A DNA stretch of 64,000 nucleotides from Chondrilla cf. caribensis (lineage: Eukaryota > Porifera > Demospongiae > Chondrillida > Chondrillidae): the NCBI GenBank assembly GCA_964020155.1, contig OZ026548.1, positions 2,688,397 to 2,752,396 of the forward strand, written 5' to 3'. A program made the translations under genes and the position numbers. This document shows positions 1 through 12,088 of this stretch, piece by piece. The first letter of the stretch is position 1. The number at the start of each line of letters is the position of its first letter. Below the pieces are notes generated by a model. The model ran no database searches, was not told the origin of the DNA, and saw only the letters and a program-made list of their open reading frames with translations.

Positions 1-1325
1 ACCTTCAGTACAACTCAGTTCTTAGTCCGTCACAGTTTGGTTTCCACCCACAACATGCCACTCAAAACGCACTGGTGTCCATGACAGAAGATTGGAGAAG
101 AGCTTTGAATAATGATAAGTTGATTGGCACTGCTATGATTGATTCCAGTAAAGCCTTTGACACGTGAGTCATCAAGTCCTTTTGTGGAAATTGTCAAATA
201 TGCAGAATAACTGGCATTGCTTTACAATGGCTTTTAGTGACCAACAACAACGTGCATGTATTGGAACAGCCCAGTCATCTTGGACACAAATCCAACGAGG
301 CGTGCCTCAGGGGTCGATTTTGGGTCCCCTCCTTTTTACTATCTATGTAAATGACTCACCTAAGACCCTTGGGTCCATAACACAATACGCTGACGACACT
401 ACAGTTTCTGTAATGGCTGACTCCACTCAAGAATTAAAACAAGGACTAGAGTCAGTTCTCATTAACATCACAGAGTGGGTTGTGGGAAATGGGTTGCACA
501 TGAATGAAGACAAAATGCAACTGATGTTTTTACCACAGCATAGAAGACAAAAGGAGCTCCACAATGTCGAGATTCATGTGGGTGATTATAACCTGAAGGT
601 TCGTCATTTTGTGAAATGTTTGGGTGTTGTTATTGACAACAGTCTCAAATGGACCAAGCACATCTCCACCCTAAGACAGAAATGTTTTGGTGTGCTTGCT
701 GACCTCAAAAAAATGACAAATGTCCTCCCTTTCAATCTTAAAATTCAGCTTATAAATCACTCACATTGCCACATAAAGACTACTGCTCTGTAGTGTAGCA
801 AGAATGTACGCAACACTTCAACAGAAATTAGAATGTGTCCAGAACAGCTGTTTGCGTTTTGTTTTGAACACGCCTCCCAGAATTTCTGGGAGGCGTGTTC
901 AAATCACAGAGAAGACAGAACAACAAACTTTGCATGGTACACCGTTGTGTATTGAAACAATGCCCAGAAAAACTGTCATTCTGGTTCATATTAAACAAAG
1001 ATGCTGGACGTAGAGAAACGAGATCTGCTGATAAACTTCAATTGATTTATCCAAATAGTGATTATCTCAGGAATTCTTTTACTTACAGAGGAGCTCAAGA
1101 CTGAAATGCTCTTCCTGAGGCTTTATGTAAACTGGACTCTTAAGGTACTATTTAGGAAGTGAACTGAACTTTATTTCAATTCTCATTGACATAACTATCA
1201 TCAATCTGAATTTTATTTCTCTTATTTTATGTAATCCATGTCTTACAATCTTACCATTTATTGTGTGTTATGCAGGACCCCGGGGAGATCAGTCTTGTAT
1301 AAATATGTATAATATATAAATATGT
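1..1325 (+). mobile_element. Decayed 3' part of a CR1/L2-like non-LTR retrotransposon
   Basis: This is a reverse-transcriptase relic, cut at the window edge. Visible landmarks in order are SPSQFGF and MIDSSKAFDT (RT motif region A, bases about 25-164), RGVPQGSILGPLLF (about 296-340), the catalytic YADD at 386-397, KCLGVVIDNSLKW (about 620-655), LECVQNSCLRF (about 829-861) and SFTYRGAQD (about 1075-1104). The last two are typical of the C-terminal region of CR1/L2/jockey-type ORF2 proteins. The frame is broken: TGA stops the first frame near 165, translation resumes in another frame, and further shifts follow after 790. A probable 3' UTR runs from about 1105 to 1325, ends in repeated TATAAATATG-like units and passes directly into an (ATCT)n tract. 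It is a dead copy. Clade is by motif resemblance only. Confidence 0.8.
863..903. repeat. Perfect 20-bp inverted repeat inside the LINE relic
   Basis: Bases 863-882 and 884-903 are exact reverse complements around a single central base. The arms contain GAACACGCCTCCCAGAA. The palindrome interrupts the reverse-transcriptase C-terminal reading frame. Confidence 0.85.
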
Positions 1326-1339
1326 ATCATCTATCTATC

Positions 1340-1370
<31 letters not shown>

Positions 1371-1376
1371 CTATCC
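1326..1376 (+). repeat. (ATCT)n tetranucleotide microsatellite
   Basis: About ten copies of ATCT with one variant unit, starting where the LINE 3' end stops. It is probably the LINE tail or grew from it. Confidence 0.9.
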
Positions 1377-1540
1377 ATACACTCATATCCACACACACAC
1401 TACAGGTGTTGTTTAGAGCTCATGGTATTTTGAGGTATTTTGCCCACACATATAAAAGAAACGTGCCTGCACCTCCCCCGGTTATACTATACCATCTTCT
1501 TCTTAACCTTTAACTGTTACTGTAAGTAACTGTAGTAAGC

Positions 1541-1588
1541 AACACATTCCAGCACATTCCAACACATTCCAACACATTCCAACACATA
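1541..1588 (+). repeat. 10-bp tandem repeat AACACATTCC
   Basis: Four to five head-to-tail copies of AACACATTCC with one A/G difference. The flanks resemble the intron spacer around 40,790 and 44,740, where only one unit is present, so the array expanded locally. Confidence 0.85.
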
Positions 1589-1589
1589 T

Positions 1590-2799
1590 CAATACATGCT
1601 GTACATGATTATTGCACACTCAGGGAGGATACCACTGCATGACTGCACACTCAAGGAAGATACCACTGCAACACATTATCTGTGGGAACAGTTCAACTGT
1701 AAACAATATCCTCTGACTGTGCAAATATAACAGCATCTGAGGCAGATATGTACATTCTATATTTTGGAGTTTTACTTTCCTGACACTTTTATTATTATTA
1801 TCATTATCACATAAGTGTATGTGTTATTGACTCGCGTGGACCAGACCCATTCTATCCTCCAATGTTCAAACTAGGACTTGAGGGAGTCCCATTTTCAATA
1901 TTGGAGATGACAGTGGGTCTTCATAGGAAATACTACTAGTACCGATATGTTAGAGTACATCCATATTGCATGATGGGGTATGGGGTGTACATGTTCTGAA
2001 CAAACCTGTTTGGAAGCAACTACATCATTCCTCAACTAGTTCTCTCACAATGTAGAGATGTCCATATGAACACACATACGGACGAACATACATTCTCCCC
2101 AATTTTGCAGGGTAAAAGAGGGGTGGATCAAAAGAAAAAGTGAGCATATATGCACAATTTTAAGTTATTTCCTTTGATATTGCTCAGATCATGATTATTA
2201 ATTAATCATTACCCAAGCAACACTTGGTCACACTCACATCATGTACAATAATGCTCTTCAATTAACACAATACAATAACAATACTACAGTAGTGAGTAGT
2301 ATGAAATACACAACACTCTATAGACACAATACTAAGCACTGCCATTATGACACATATTAATTGTATCCCTTCTGGATGGGCTACAGAAGATACAGGCACT
2401 TTTGTCCCTAATTGACAACTTGGGCTGTGCCCTTGTTATCAATTAGACAAACGTGTCTAGATCTGCTCTAGCCCACCTAGGAGGGATACAACAATTACAT
2501 GACACACAAACCCGCACATGCATGTGCATATGTAACATATGGCATGCATGATATCTGGAAGTCAATTTTAACAGTTGAATACATGAACATAATACAAAAT
2601 ACATATGATATTGTGTTTTGTGTAGACAACCCATTTACTATATGTGGATATACAGTAATGAGAGTTGTCCACCATTAGATCAACAGTTACTAGTGAAGTG
2701 TATGGACACATGACTGACTCACATCACACAGTGTCAGGTACATACAACACTGAATGTAGAAACAACATACAGAATGTACACATACACACAACAACTAAC
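1590..2799. other. Spacer derived from the ankyrin-cassette intron unit
   Basis: I see no gene apart from a truncated exon relic at 2006-2067. The rest consists of blocks that recur in the introns of both ankyrin genes: GATGGGGTATGGGGTGTACA near 1973, ACCTAGGAGGGATACAACAA near 2477, and a block leading up to the donor of exon 2800-3009. Confidence 0.6.
2006..2067 (-). pseudogene. Truncated relic of the 102-bp ankyrin exon
   Basis: On the minus strand the 3' part of the 102-bp cassette is recognisable, from the HLHIVREL-type helix to a preserved GTTTGTTC donor side. Its 5' half and acceptor are missing and several codons are altered. It shows that gene 1 once carried, or still decays through, a further cassette to the left. 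Confidence 0.7.
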
Positions 2800-3009
2800 C
2801 TTATTTCCAAGGTTAGGATTGAATCCACACTCTTCAGTGAGGTACTTCACTACTGCTAGATGACCTTCCCGTGCAGCATAGTGGAGACAGGTGTTACCAG
2901 CAATGGTCAGATCAAACCTCCTATCTCCAATTGCAAACTTTGGAATTAGGTATTTCACAATCTCCACATGACCCCCACATGCAGCAAGATGGAGGGTATT
3001 CAACTTGTC
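2800..3009 (-). CDS. Gene 1 two-repeat ankyrin exon with a new 5' boundary
   Basis: 210 bp, phase 0-0. It begins DKLNTLHLAACGGH rather than the NGSNALHLAACGGH of sister exons and ends GFNPNLGNK before GTTAGT. The acceptor TTTGTACAAATGCACAG comes from a block that is purely intronic elsewhere (near 10,190 and 41,400). Two extra codons (Ala-Ile) sit between the two repeats (KFAIGDRRF). Confidence 0.8.
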
Positions 3010-3103
3010 CTGTGCATTTGTACAAACAGAATGGAGAGAACACACAAGACTGGATCCATAATATTGCATGATGGGGTATGGGGTGTACATGTTCTCAACA
3101 AAC

Positions 3104-3205
3104 TTGTTTGGTAGCAAGTACATTAGCATCCATTTCCTCAACTAGTTCTCTCACAATGTGGAGATGTCCATATCTTGAAGCATGATGAAGAGCAGTCCAA
3201 CCATC
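3104..3205 (-). CDS. Gene 1 one-repeat ankyrin exon (102-bp cassette)
   Basis: 102 bp, phase 0-0: DGWTALHHASRYGHLHIV then RELVEEMDANVLATKQ. Acceptor CAG and donor GTTTGTTG are intact. The ligand-facing codon in LHxAS is CAT (His). Confidence 0.85.
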
Positions 3206-4264
3206 CTGAAGGTGAGAATACACTATAGGGGGTCAGTAGTTGTTCTTTGTTAGCCCATTATAACTAGCAAATTAGTAAGTACAGTTGGAATATTTTTCCG
3301 GTTGGTCAGTAACAGAAATGATTACTGTGAAGCATTCCATCTACAAAACTGCAAATAACTATGCACCAGGTAGCATGTTTGTAACCTACCATACATGTGG
3401 GTACATATTTTGTACAACCATACCACACGTGCATGAATAGAGACATGCACACCATCCCACCATAGGATACCAAGTGGGCCATTGGTCAACTTTGATCCAG
3501 TGGTGCGATATCAAGGTGTGAACAAATCGTGTATTAAAATTGCTGGGCTCCACCCTCGTGGACTATCTAATCTATCTATTCCCCACGTACCTTGCTGAAA
3601 GGTGGTACAACTATTACATAGACATACTCATAGTACACCAACATGAGGATAAGTAAAACAAGGTAAATCCTAGTGGGATGAAATGAATATAAAATATTGT
3701 TGATGTAAAATAAAGTATGACAACAGTTAGTTTACCATTCATCAAATAACCAGGAACAAATCACACCACAACCACCTTATCCCCATTCTCCATATTGTGA
3801 TACATGTGAGTAGACTGTCTTTATTGTCAACATTACTAGACAGTAAGTTTAACAGAATTAAAGTTGTGGAAAATGGGCAGTGGTGGGATTTACCAGGTGT
3901 AGATCTGTAGCAATGTGAGCCCAAAGAATAGTTGAGTGTGGTGGCATTATTACCTTTGGTCAGTTTGGTTTATGACATATATACACAGTTGTAATGTTCC
4001 ATTAACATGTTTCCAGGACTTGTGTATGTCCACACTCACTTTATTCAGTCGCAGACATAATTATTGTGAAACATTCCGTCTACAAAACTGCAATTAACTG
4101 TGTACCAGATAGCATGTTTGGGATACAAATAGGTCGTAGAAATATATGTATTGGGTTGTTCTGTATTTCATTCTTAATATTTAGCTATCAGTGAGGAATT
4201 GATCTGTTCTAACATAGTGGACTGTAATTATGATAAAGTGAAACACTGAAAAAAACGAAAAGTG

Positions 4265-4265
<1 letters not shown>

Positions 4266-4325
<60 letters not shown>
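4266..4325 (+). repeat. (CA)n microsatellite
   Basis: About 30 uninterrupted CA units, followed by the shared motif TAGGAGGGATACA. It occupies the same relative site as CA tracts in other cassette units. Confidence 0.95.
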
Positions 4326-4328
<3 letters not shown>

Positions 4329-4514
4329 GAGGGATACAGCACTTACATGACACAGGCACACATGCGCATGCACTTGCACACTCATGGCACACATGTTGCC
4401 TGAAAGTCAATTGTAACAGCTTAATACATGATACAATGTATAGTACTGTGCTTTGTCTGGACAACCTGTATACGTACTATATTATGAGGATGTGTTCGGG
4501 TTCTATTATGAGTG

Positions 4515-4643
<129 letters not shown>

Positions 4644-5317
4644 TGCAAGGTTTCTCTTAGGGAAGTGGCCATGAACCCACAATTATACTACAGTTGTGGA
4701 AGGATGGGGAGACATGTAGTGTTACTAGAGACATATACAACCTCTGAGACATATAAAACCTCTGAGAGGAGAGGGAAATATATCTCAAGATGCAGGAAAT
4801 GCCCTCTTGCTCACATCCCCTGAAAGGAACCCTAAGTGTGTGCAGATACATAGTACATGCACAAGTATAATGTGTACACATGAATGCGTTTGTGTTGTAT
4901 TCATTGTTATGGTGCATGTGCTTTTGAGGGGGTAAATGTGAGAGAGAGAGGACAAACATGACTGCATGATACTCAAATGGTGGAGAATGGCAAATAGTTG
5001 CTTAGTGCATCAATCTGAACAATTCTAACCCGAAACATTGTCGAACTGATCTGACTTTAACCTGCATAATAACCTAGGTTGAAAAGGACACCCGGAGTGT
5101 ACCTTTCCACCTAGCAATTTATTTAATGGGGATACGTGTTTTTTGCTTGAAGTGAAGAAACATTCACAACTAGATTTGGCTTTATAAAGTCATTTTAACG
5201 CAATTGAGTTGAGTTGAGCAAAAGAGTTGTCCACCAGTGAAGTGTATGGGCTCATGATTGACTCACATCACACAGTGTCAGGTACATACAACACTGGATG
5301 TGGAAACAACATACAGA

Positions 5318-5551
5318 ATAAAACTAAAACCGAGTAGACTAGGAGTAGTAGTGAAGATATCTAACGAAGTTAGTAAAAGAACCGTTACATCGACTCGCGC
5401 AAATCCACGCAGCTATGCTGTGTGGTCTCGCCGGTGTGAGACTGCAGTCAGCAGTACCACCGGTGTAGTATGAAAGGAGAATTGTGGAGGCTGGCTTCTG
5501 TGGTGGCTTCGTGGCTCAGTGGTTTATGACGGCTTTAGTCAGACACCAACA
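5318..5551. mobile_element. Possible SINE-like insert beside an ankyrin exon donor
   Basis: Sister units run from GAAACAACATACAGAAT straight into the exon donor. Here about 230 bp of unrelated sequence intervenes and stops about 12 bases from the GTTAGTTG donor of exon 5564-5767. The segment TGGCTCAGTGG near 5513 resembles a tRNA-type box A, but I see no clear box B, so the SINE reading is tentative. Confidence 0.4.
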
Positions 5552-5563
5552 ACAACAACTAAC

Positions 5564-5767
5564 CTTATTAGCAAGGTTAGGATCAAATCCACACTCTTCA
5601 ATGAGGTACTTCACTACTGCTAGATGACCTTCCTGTGCAGCACAGTGGAGACAGGTGTTACCGAAATTGGTCAGATCAAACTTTCTATCTCCAAACTTTG
5701 GAATTAGGTATTTCACAATCTCCACATGACCACTGAATGTAGCAAGATGGAGGGCATTGGATCCATT
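5564..5767 (-). CDS. Gene 1 two-repeat ankyrin exon (204-bp cassette)
   Basis: 204 bp, phase 0-0: NGSNALHLATFSGHVEIV, KFGDRKFDLTNFGNTCLH and EECGFDPNLANK. Acceptor GGTCAG and donor GTTAGTTG are intact. The ligand-facing positions read T-F-S in the first repeat and F, C, Q in the second. Confidence 0.88.
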
Positions 5768-5864
5768 CTGACCATACAAGAGGAAAGATAAGAATAAACC
5801 AAGATGAAATGCATTCAGATTATGGTGCATTAAACAAAGTACATATTATACAGCAGCAAAAAGC

Positions 5865-5866
<2 letters not shown>

Positions 5867-5910
<44 letters not shown>

Positions 5911-5919
5911 TATATATAA
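5867..5919 (+). repeat. AT-rich (TA)n tract
   Basis: Low-complexity TA repeat with a few interruptions, followed by ATT-rich sequence to about 5990. Confidence 0.9.
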
Positions 5920-6096
5920 TAATATTCATAATAATTACCCTCTCTTTTTACTATATAATATTATAATATTATTATTATCAATATAATCATATACACTATG
6001 ACTTCACCATCTATAACCATATCAAGGATCATCCCAAATACAATACACTTGCTCAAAATCAAATAAGTGCACAATCTCAAGTGCATATACACATGT

Positions 6097-6098
<2 letters not shown>

Positions 6099-6160
<62 letters not shown>

Positions 6161-6167
6161 CGACACA

Positions 6168-6237
<70 letters not shown>
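6099..6237 (+). repeat. Compound (CA)n microsatellite
   Basis: Two CA blocks separated by AACCGACACACAAAC at about 6157-6172. Confidence 0.95.
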
Positions 6238-6239
<2 letters not shown>

Positions 6240-6618
6240 TATGCATGCATGCTTGCATATGTGTTTGCATGTATGAGCGTTGGTGTTATGTATATAAACA
6301 AGCAGTAAGTTAACATTTTTCATATTATTCACATTTTTCATAAGCCATATTTGATGACATGCTACTCTGCTACCAAGTTCAAGAATATACCTCCACACTT
6401 CTACACAGTAGCTTCAGGGTTTCATGTCTCAATAGTACAACATGTAATAATTGTAGTCACTTACCTATTACCATATTAGACAATGCTCTAGTGAAGATCT
6501 GATGCAACAATCATAACAATGAGAAGAGGTCTACTATAGGCAATGCTACTTATACTGATATGGTAGAGTGCATCTAAATTGCGTGATGGGGTGTGGGGTG
6601 TACATGTTATCAACAAAC

Positions 6619-6720
6619 CTGTGTGGTAGCAAGTACATTAGCATCTATTTCCTCAACTAGTTCTCTCACAATGTGGAGATGTCCAAATATTGAAGCTTGA
6701 TGAAGAGCAGTCCAACCATC
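6619..6720 (-). CDS. Gene 1 one-repeat ankyrin exon (102-bp cassette)
   Basis: 102 bp, phase 0-0: DGWTALHQASIFGHLHIV then RELVEEIDANVLATTQ. Splice sites TTTAG and GTTTGTTG. The LHxAS codon is CAA (Gln), and the next variable pair RY is replaced by IF. Confidence 0.85.
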
Positions 6721-6940
6721 CTAAAGGTGAGAATACAGACAATTCAATGCTTGGTTGAGACAATATTACAGTGCCATTCTTGTAGACTATATATTATTGC
6801 TAGCAAGTACACTTGGGGATATTCCTAAGGATCTCCTAAATCAACCAAAAACAGAAAATTTAACATGAAGTTGTAATATTTCTCTCCAGACAAACTAGCA
6901 GTGGCATCAAGATCACCTTCATTATCACCTAAGTGTATGT

Positions 6941-7292
6941 AAACATAATGAAAACATCTAACAATGAAGAAGGGTGTAGGGATGACAAGCAAAAAAAGGG
7001 AAAGAACAAGGTAGGAATGAGCCGAATGAGAACACCGTCGGAGTAAGCAGCACGTTGGAATGAGAAGACTGTCAAAATATAACAATACCTATATCAACAG
7101 CTGCAGACACTATACTGTGTATTGCACAATCACTACTGTTGATATAGGGATTGTTATATTCCGACAGACTTCACATTCCGATGTGCTGCTCACTCCGAAG
7201 GTGTTCTCCTTCTGCTCATTCCTACCTGGTTCTTTCCCTTTTTGCTTGTCATCCCTACATACTTTTTCATTGTTAAATGTTTTTATTATGCT
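6941..7292. mobile_element. Long fold-back (inverted-repeat) element
   Basis: Two arms of roughly 150 bp, with GTAGGGATGACAAGC in one arm and its complement in the other, surround a 40-base centre near 7105-7140. The arms match closely from AACATAATGAAAACAT inward to the centre TTGATATAGG. No transposase is present, so it is a non-autonomous fold-back or MITE-type element within a gene 1 intron. Confidence 0.85.
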
Positions 7293-7299
7293 CATTTGT

Positions 7300-8302
7300 A
7301 TTCTTTTTAAGCCTTAGGCATGTGATGTAAAATGTTTTAATGTGGAAAAAAATTAAAAAAATGGTCCTCTCAGCAATTGGGACCAACCAAACTCGCTATG
7401 AAACCTGTCATCTTCTCACTGAACCATCGTGACTCATTGTTACGAAGTAAGTGAATATTCTTAATTGAACAATATGGCGTATTACTATGAGGTAGTCGCC
7501 GAAGAGTGCTGAAAATACCACAGTCACCATGATCATAACAAGAGTAGGAAAGGGTACTCCGCACTACAAAATTAAGATTGCTTGTGTTAAAATTAGCTCC
7601 GTAGATCCAGCAGATACTTCGGTAGCTTTGTTGAAAAAAATGTAGAGAAGAATAAAAAGTACGAAAATTTGACCTTAAATTTTTTACGTTCTTTCCACTT
7701 GTTAGTAGCTTTGTTACTTCTCAAATTAGCCGAAAATGACTCCTGACTCACTTGGGCTTAATACCTGTCCATAGGTGATATTTTGCAAACTGCAATGTAT
7801 GGGATCGAGGTATAGTTCCGCCATTTTGTTTCCGCGTCATCCCTACATAATTATAGAGTGCTATCGCACTCTATGATTAGTGTCTCACATTGCCTAGACA
7901 CATTCTTACTTCCAATTTTCAATATAGCACTTGGGGAGTCCCATTTTAGAATTGGAAATGAGAATGGGTTTAATACATGTAAAATACTACCAGTACTGGT
8001 AAGATAGAGTGCATCCATATTGCATGATGGTGTATGGGGTTCCTACTTCCTAAATCACCAACAGCCCTTCTTGGAAAATTTTACATGAAGTCATAAACAC
8101 CTTCTGTCTTGACAAACTAGCAGTGGCATCATTACACTCCATCAGTATGTACACCAAAATATCCATACCAGCAGAGTCATGTATTTCACATACAGCAGCC
8201 TGTTATAGACATTTCATTTCAGTGCTTGCCAAAAATTCAAAAGCATACCCCACAAGCACACATATGGATGCACATACAATCTCAGGTCTCCCAGAGTGTG
8301 TG

Positions 8303-8346
<44 letters not shown>

Positions 8347-8920
8347 TACATGTACAGGTGTGGGTGCATATGTACATGAACAAGCAGTTAGTTAGCATTG
8401 CCATTCGTGTGAGAAGCCAAATTTGATGGCATGCTACAGCAATAGATGGCTTAAATTCAGTCTATTTTATTTGTGACTGGTTGTGGATTGATGGTAAAGC
8501 AACTTGTAGCTAGCTCCCCAGTGAGCTGTTCATTAGAATACACATTTGGAATAGTAAGAAGTAGAAATGGTACCTTACTTATACCATGTCTGAACGCAGT
8601 TGTCAGTTCGACTATTACATGTAAAATTATGCTCAAGCACATTCATCTTGACAAATGGTATGACAATACGAACAAAGAACAAGAACAATGAATACAGTAT
8701 GCCATAATAGAAATCAGCAAGAAAAACAATACATGGAACACAAATGGCTAAAATTCAGTTGATTGTACTTGTGACTAACTGGGTAATAAGAGTCACCCAC
8801 ATCAATTAGATCAACTAGCTAAACCTACTGACTCCTAACTCACACCACACAGTGCCAGGTACATACAACACTGAATGTGGAAACAACATACAGAATATAC
8901 ACATACACATAACAACTAAC
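7300..8920. other. Gene 1 intron: exon-less cassette remnant and low-complexity DNA
   Basis: A small hairpin is at 7853-7874 (ATAGAGTGC and its complement). The cassette flank GCATCCATATTGCATGATGG is at about 8011-8030, but the 102-bp exon that normally follows has been deleted. A TG/CG tract lies at 8297-8347. No other coding sequence is seen. Confidence 0.6.
8297..8347 (+). repeat. (TG)n(CGTG)n microsatellite
   Basis: TG units grade into seven CGTG units. Confidence 0.9.
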
Positions 8921-9124
8921 CTTAGCTGCAAGGTTAGGATTGAATCCACACTCTTCAATGAGGTACCTCATTACTGCTAGATGACCTTCCTGTGCAGCAT
9001 AGTGGAGACAGGTGTCACCAACATTGGTCAGATTGAACTTTCTATCTCCAAACTTTGGAATAAGGTATTTCACAATATCCACATGACCACCACATGCAGC
9101 AAGATGGAGGGCATTGGATCCATT
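8921..9124 (-). CDS. Gene 1 two-repeat ankyrin exon (204-bp cassette)
   Basis: 204 bp, phase 0-0: NGSNALHLAACGGHVDIV, KFGDRKFNLTNVGDTCLH and EECGFNPNLAAK. Acceptor GGTCAG and donor GTTAGTTG are intact. Confidence 0.88.
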
Positions 9125-10413
9125 CTGACCATATAAGAGGAAATATGAGAAAGAACAAGATGGAGTGCATTCAGTTGGTCATGTCCATCCATACAAAATA
9201 ATTTTACTTTATTTACAAACTATTCAAGTTAATTTGAGTGATTTCGAACAATTCGAGAGCATACACACACAAAATTGTTTGCGCGTACATTCTCAATTCT
9301 CAATACACAAAATGTCCATGAATATATACTCTAGGGAGGGGACTCACAGTGTTTGTGCCTGTACAGGTGTTTTGTATGTCATGTACATAAACAACAAAAT
9401 GTCTACTTACTGCTTGTTCATGTACATGAACAAGCAGTAAGTTGACATTTCTCTTCATATGGGAAGTAATATTTGATGACATCCTACAGCTATAGGTTGC
9501 TTAGATTTAGTGCATGGCACAAATGAAAGTGTTTAATCCTTGTGACCAGAACTATGAAGTGGGATGCTGATTATGTGCATATAAACCCTGCATTTATTCA
9601 TACACACCATGCATTCAACCATTACTAAAAATTACTATAAGTACACATACAAGCACATACATTCATACATGTACACATGCATGTACCACACACACAAGAA
9701 TTATGTAATTATAATTATTAGTAACCTATGTGGTACGTTACATGGGCAGATCAAAGTACGAAGTGTGCAATTATCCACACTATTTGCATACTACACTTGC
9801 TGTTGCACACTTGTAAATGTTATTGACGAAAGTCAATTAATTGCCTAGCAACTTATTGATAACAATCCTGGGTGAGAGCTAGTTTACAATTCTATGATTT
9901 TATACAGAAACATACTCTAAGTCAATTAATTGCCTATAATAACAATGGTGGGTGAGAAGTAGTTTATAAAAACATACCACATAATAACTGAAGTACTTCA
10001 TCCATACTATTCATGACCATGTCCATGATAGTAATATGTATTTTGGAATTACACATGTGTACACAAATACACCTTTGAGAATATTTACATTACATAAATG
10101 AATATACATACTTTATAGCAGGGAATGTGCAGTGTGTGTGGTGGGGGAAGAATGGGGTGGTTGTAGTTGTTGATGTGGATGTCCTGTGCATTTGTATAAA
10201 CAGAATGGAGAGAAAATATAAATTTCATCCTGCACTAAAATGTGACTGTATTGCAACATTATCACAATGAAGGAACGTGTCTGTGCTTGGATAATATACA
10301 CATATACCTATATACATATACTGGATGAGATCATGGACAAGTGGTGGGTTCTAACTTCACCCCGTTGTGCGAGACCGGTAATTTAATGGGGCCTAATATT
10401 CCTCTACAAAACC

Positions 10414-10417
<4 letters not shown>

Positions 10418-10444
<27 letters not shown>

Positions 10445-10447
10445 TAC

Positions 10448-10525
<78 letters not shown>

Positions 10526-10530
10526 CACAT
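10418..10530 (+). repeat. (CA)n microsatellite
   Basis: Pure and slightly interrupted CA units. It replaces the expected 102-bp exon of this unit. Confidence 0.93.
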
Positions 10531-11967
10531 ACAAACACACACATACTACAGACAGACAGACACACAGAAACACACACACCAGATTTGTATCTACAGATGT
10601 GTATCTTATACACTATTATGGGCATATATAGGGTTGTCTAAATGTATTTGGAAGTGTACATGGACATTTACGTTCATTGCAGGTATGGATATATACAAAA
10701 TGCGTTACCAACACATCCACAGTGATATACAGGAATACTGTATACCACTGTTAATACCTCTCTATACTGACATGCTCCCCACATGTTGTGAGGTAGACTT
10801 TTCAGAAATGATTTAATAGGCTGTGAAATTTTCAGATCATACTGAAGGACGCTCTCTCGGTCAAGAAATTAGAAGTATAGTAGTACATAAAGTTGAATAA
10901 TTCTCTGTAAGGTCACTCTCTGCATATTGCTAGTACTGGTCATAAATCAATCAATTACCACATGTACATGAGTTACGTGCTGAGAAAAAAATTATCTTTA
11001 GATCCGTTGTAATATGTATCCCAGTTCGAGGTGAGATCAAAGGTGCCGCTGTGTGTCTATATCCTGTAGACACACAGATGGGGTCTATCAGGCTATGTGG
11101 TATGTTGCGTGGGTGACTTAAAAGGAAAAGCAGTGCACACATTTGTGATGTGTGCACACTTCCCTGATGTACACACACTTCATTTGATGTTGCATTGTGG
11201 ATAATTGGTTATTTCCTATTCACACGTTTATTAATCATTGCTCAACCAAAGGTGCACTTTCAAAATTAATAGCAACTGATTGACACAACATACCACATAA
11301 TAGCTACTATAATAATAATAATAAGTACCTCTCAAGAGTTACCTATAGACACCCATGCACAGGCTTGATTTCATACTTCCTAAAACAGGCGTACTGATTA
11401 GCACTTCGTTAATGCCATGACAACACAATTCAGTGTTCATGTAAACACTCTAATATGAGTAAAGCAGCGAAGCAAATGTGTCTAAAGCCCAAAAATAAAT
11501 ATCAGCTTTCGTTCACAAAAAAGTCAAAAAGTCATCTTCCGTGTTTTCAAGCTTTTCGCTGCCCATTTGCTTTTATTTTTGCTGTGTTTTGGGGACAAAC
11601 AGCTATTTCAGAACAGCAAAGTTCTCTTTCGAAGAGTATGTTCGTATGAGAATCGGCCTTTTTCCTCTATTGATTCTTCCACAAAACTGGAAAATAAGCG
11701 CCTTTTCCCATTATTATCACTTAAATGGTGTCATTTGGCAGCAACTAGAACAGCTGTGTAGGCCCGAGGTGGCTAAAGCACAAGGTCATTGTCTTCTAAA
11801 ATTCCGTCAGATCAACCTCACTCATTTAAGCATATACATACATACTCTATACTACTCAGTATAGAGTATCTATGGTTTAAGATACCCATTGGGCCATTGG
11901 TCAACTTTGATCCAGTGGTGCAATATCAAGGTGTGAAAAATACTCACATATTACAGTTACTGAGATA

Positions 11968-12088
11968 CAAGTGAGTTGTACCACCTTTAAGCACTGCCAG
12001 GGTACATGGGAAATTGACAGATTAGATAGACCCCTCAGGCTCTGCCCTTGTCTATTACCCATGTACCTTGCTGGAAGATTGTACAACT
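11968..12088. mobile_element. Short palindromic MITE-like element
   Basis: Left arm GTTGTACCACCTTTAAGCAC near 11976 pairs imperfectly with a right arm ending GGAAGATTGTACAAC near 12088, across the centre CCCCTCAGGCTCTGCC. The same element sits at the same intron position in gene 2 (52,457-52,577), so it predates the duplication. The right half alone recurs at 3541-3616. Confidence 0.7.

Noticed and set aside
10331..10410. tRNA or SINE head near GTGGGTTCTAACTTCACCCC
   Set aside because: Only a loose box B resemblance. No cloverleaf could be drawn and no box A at the right distance.
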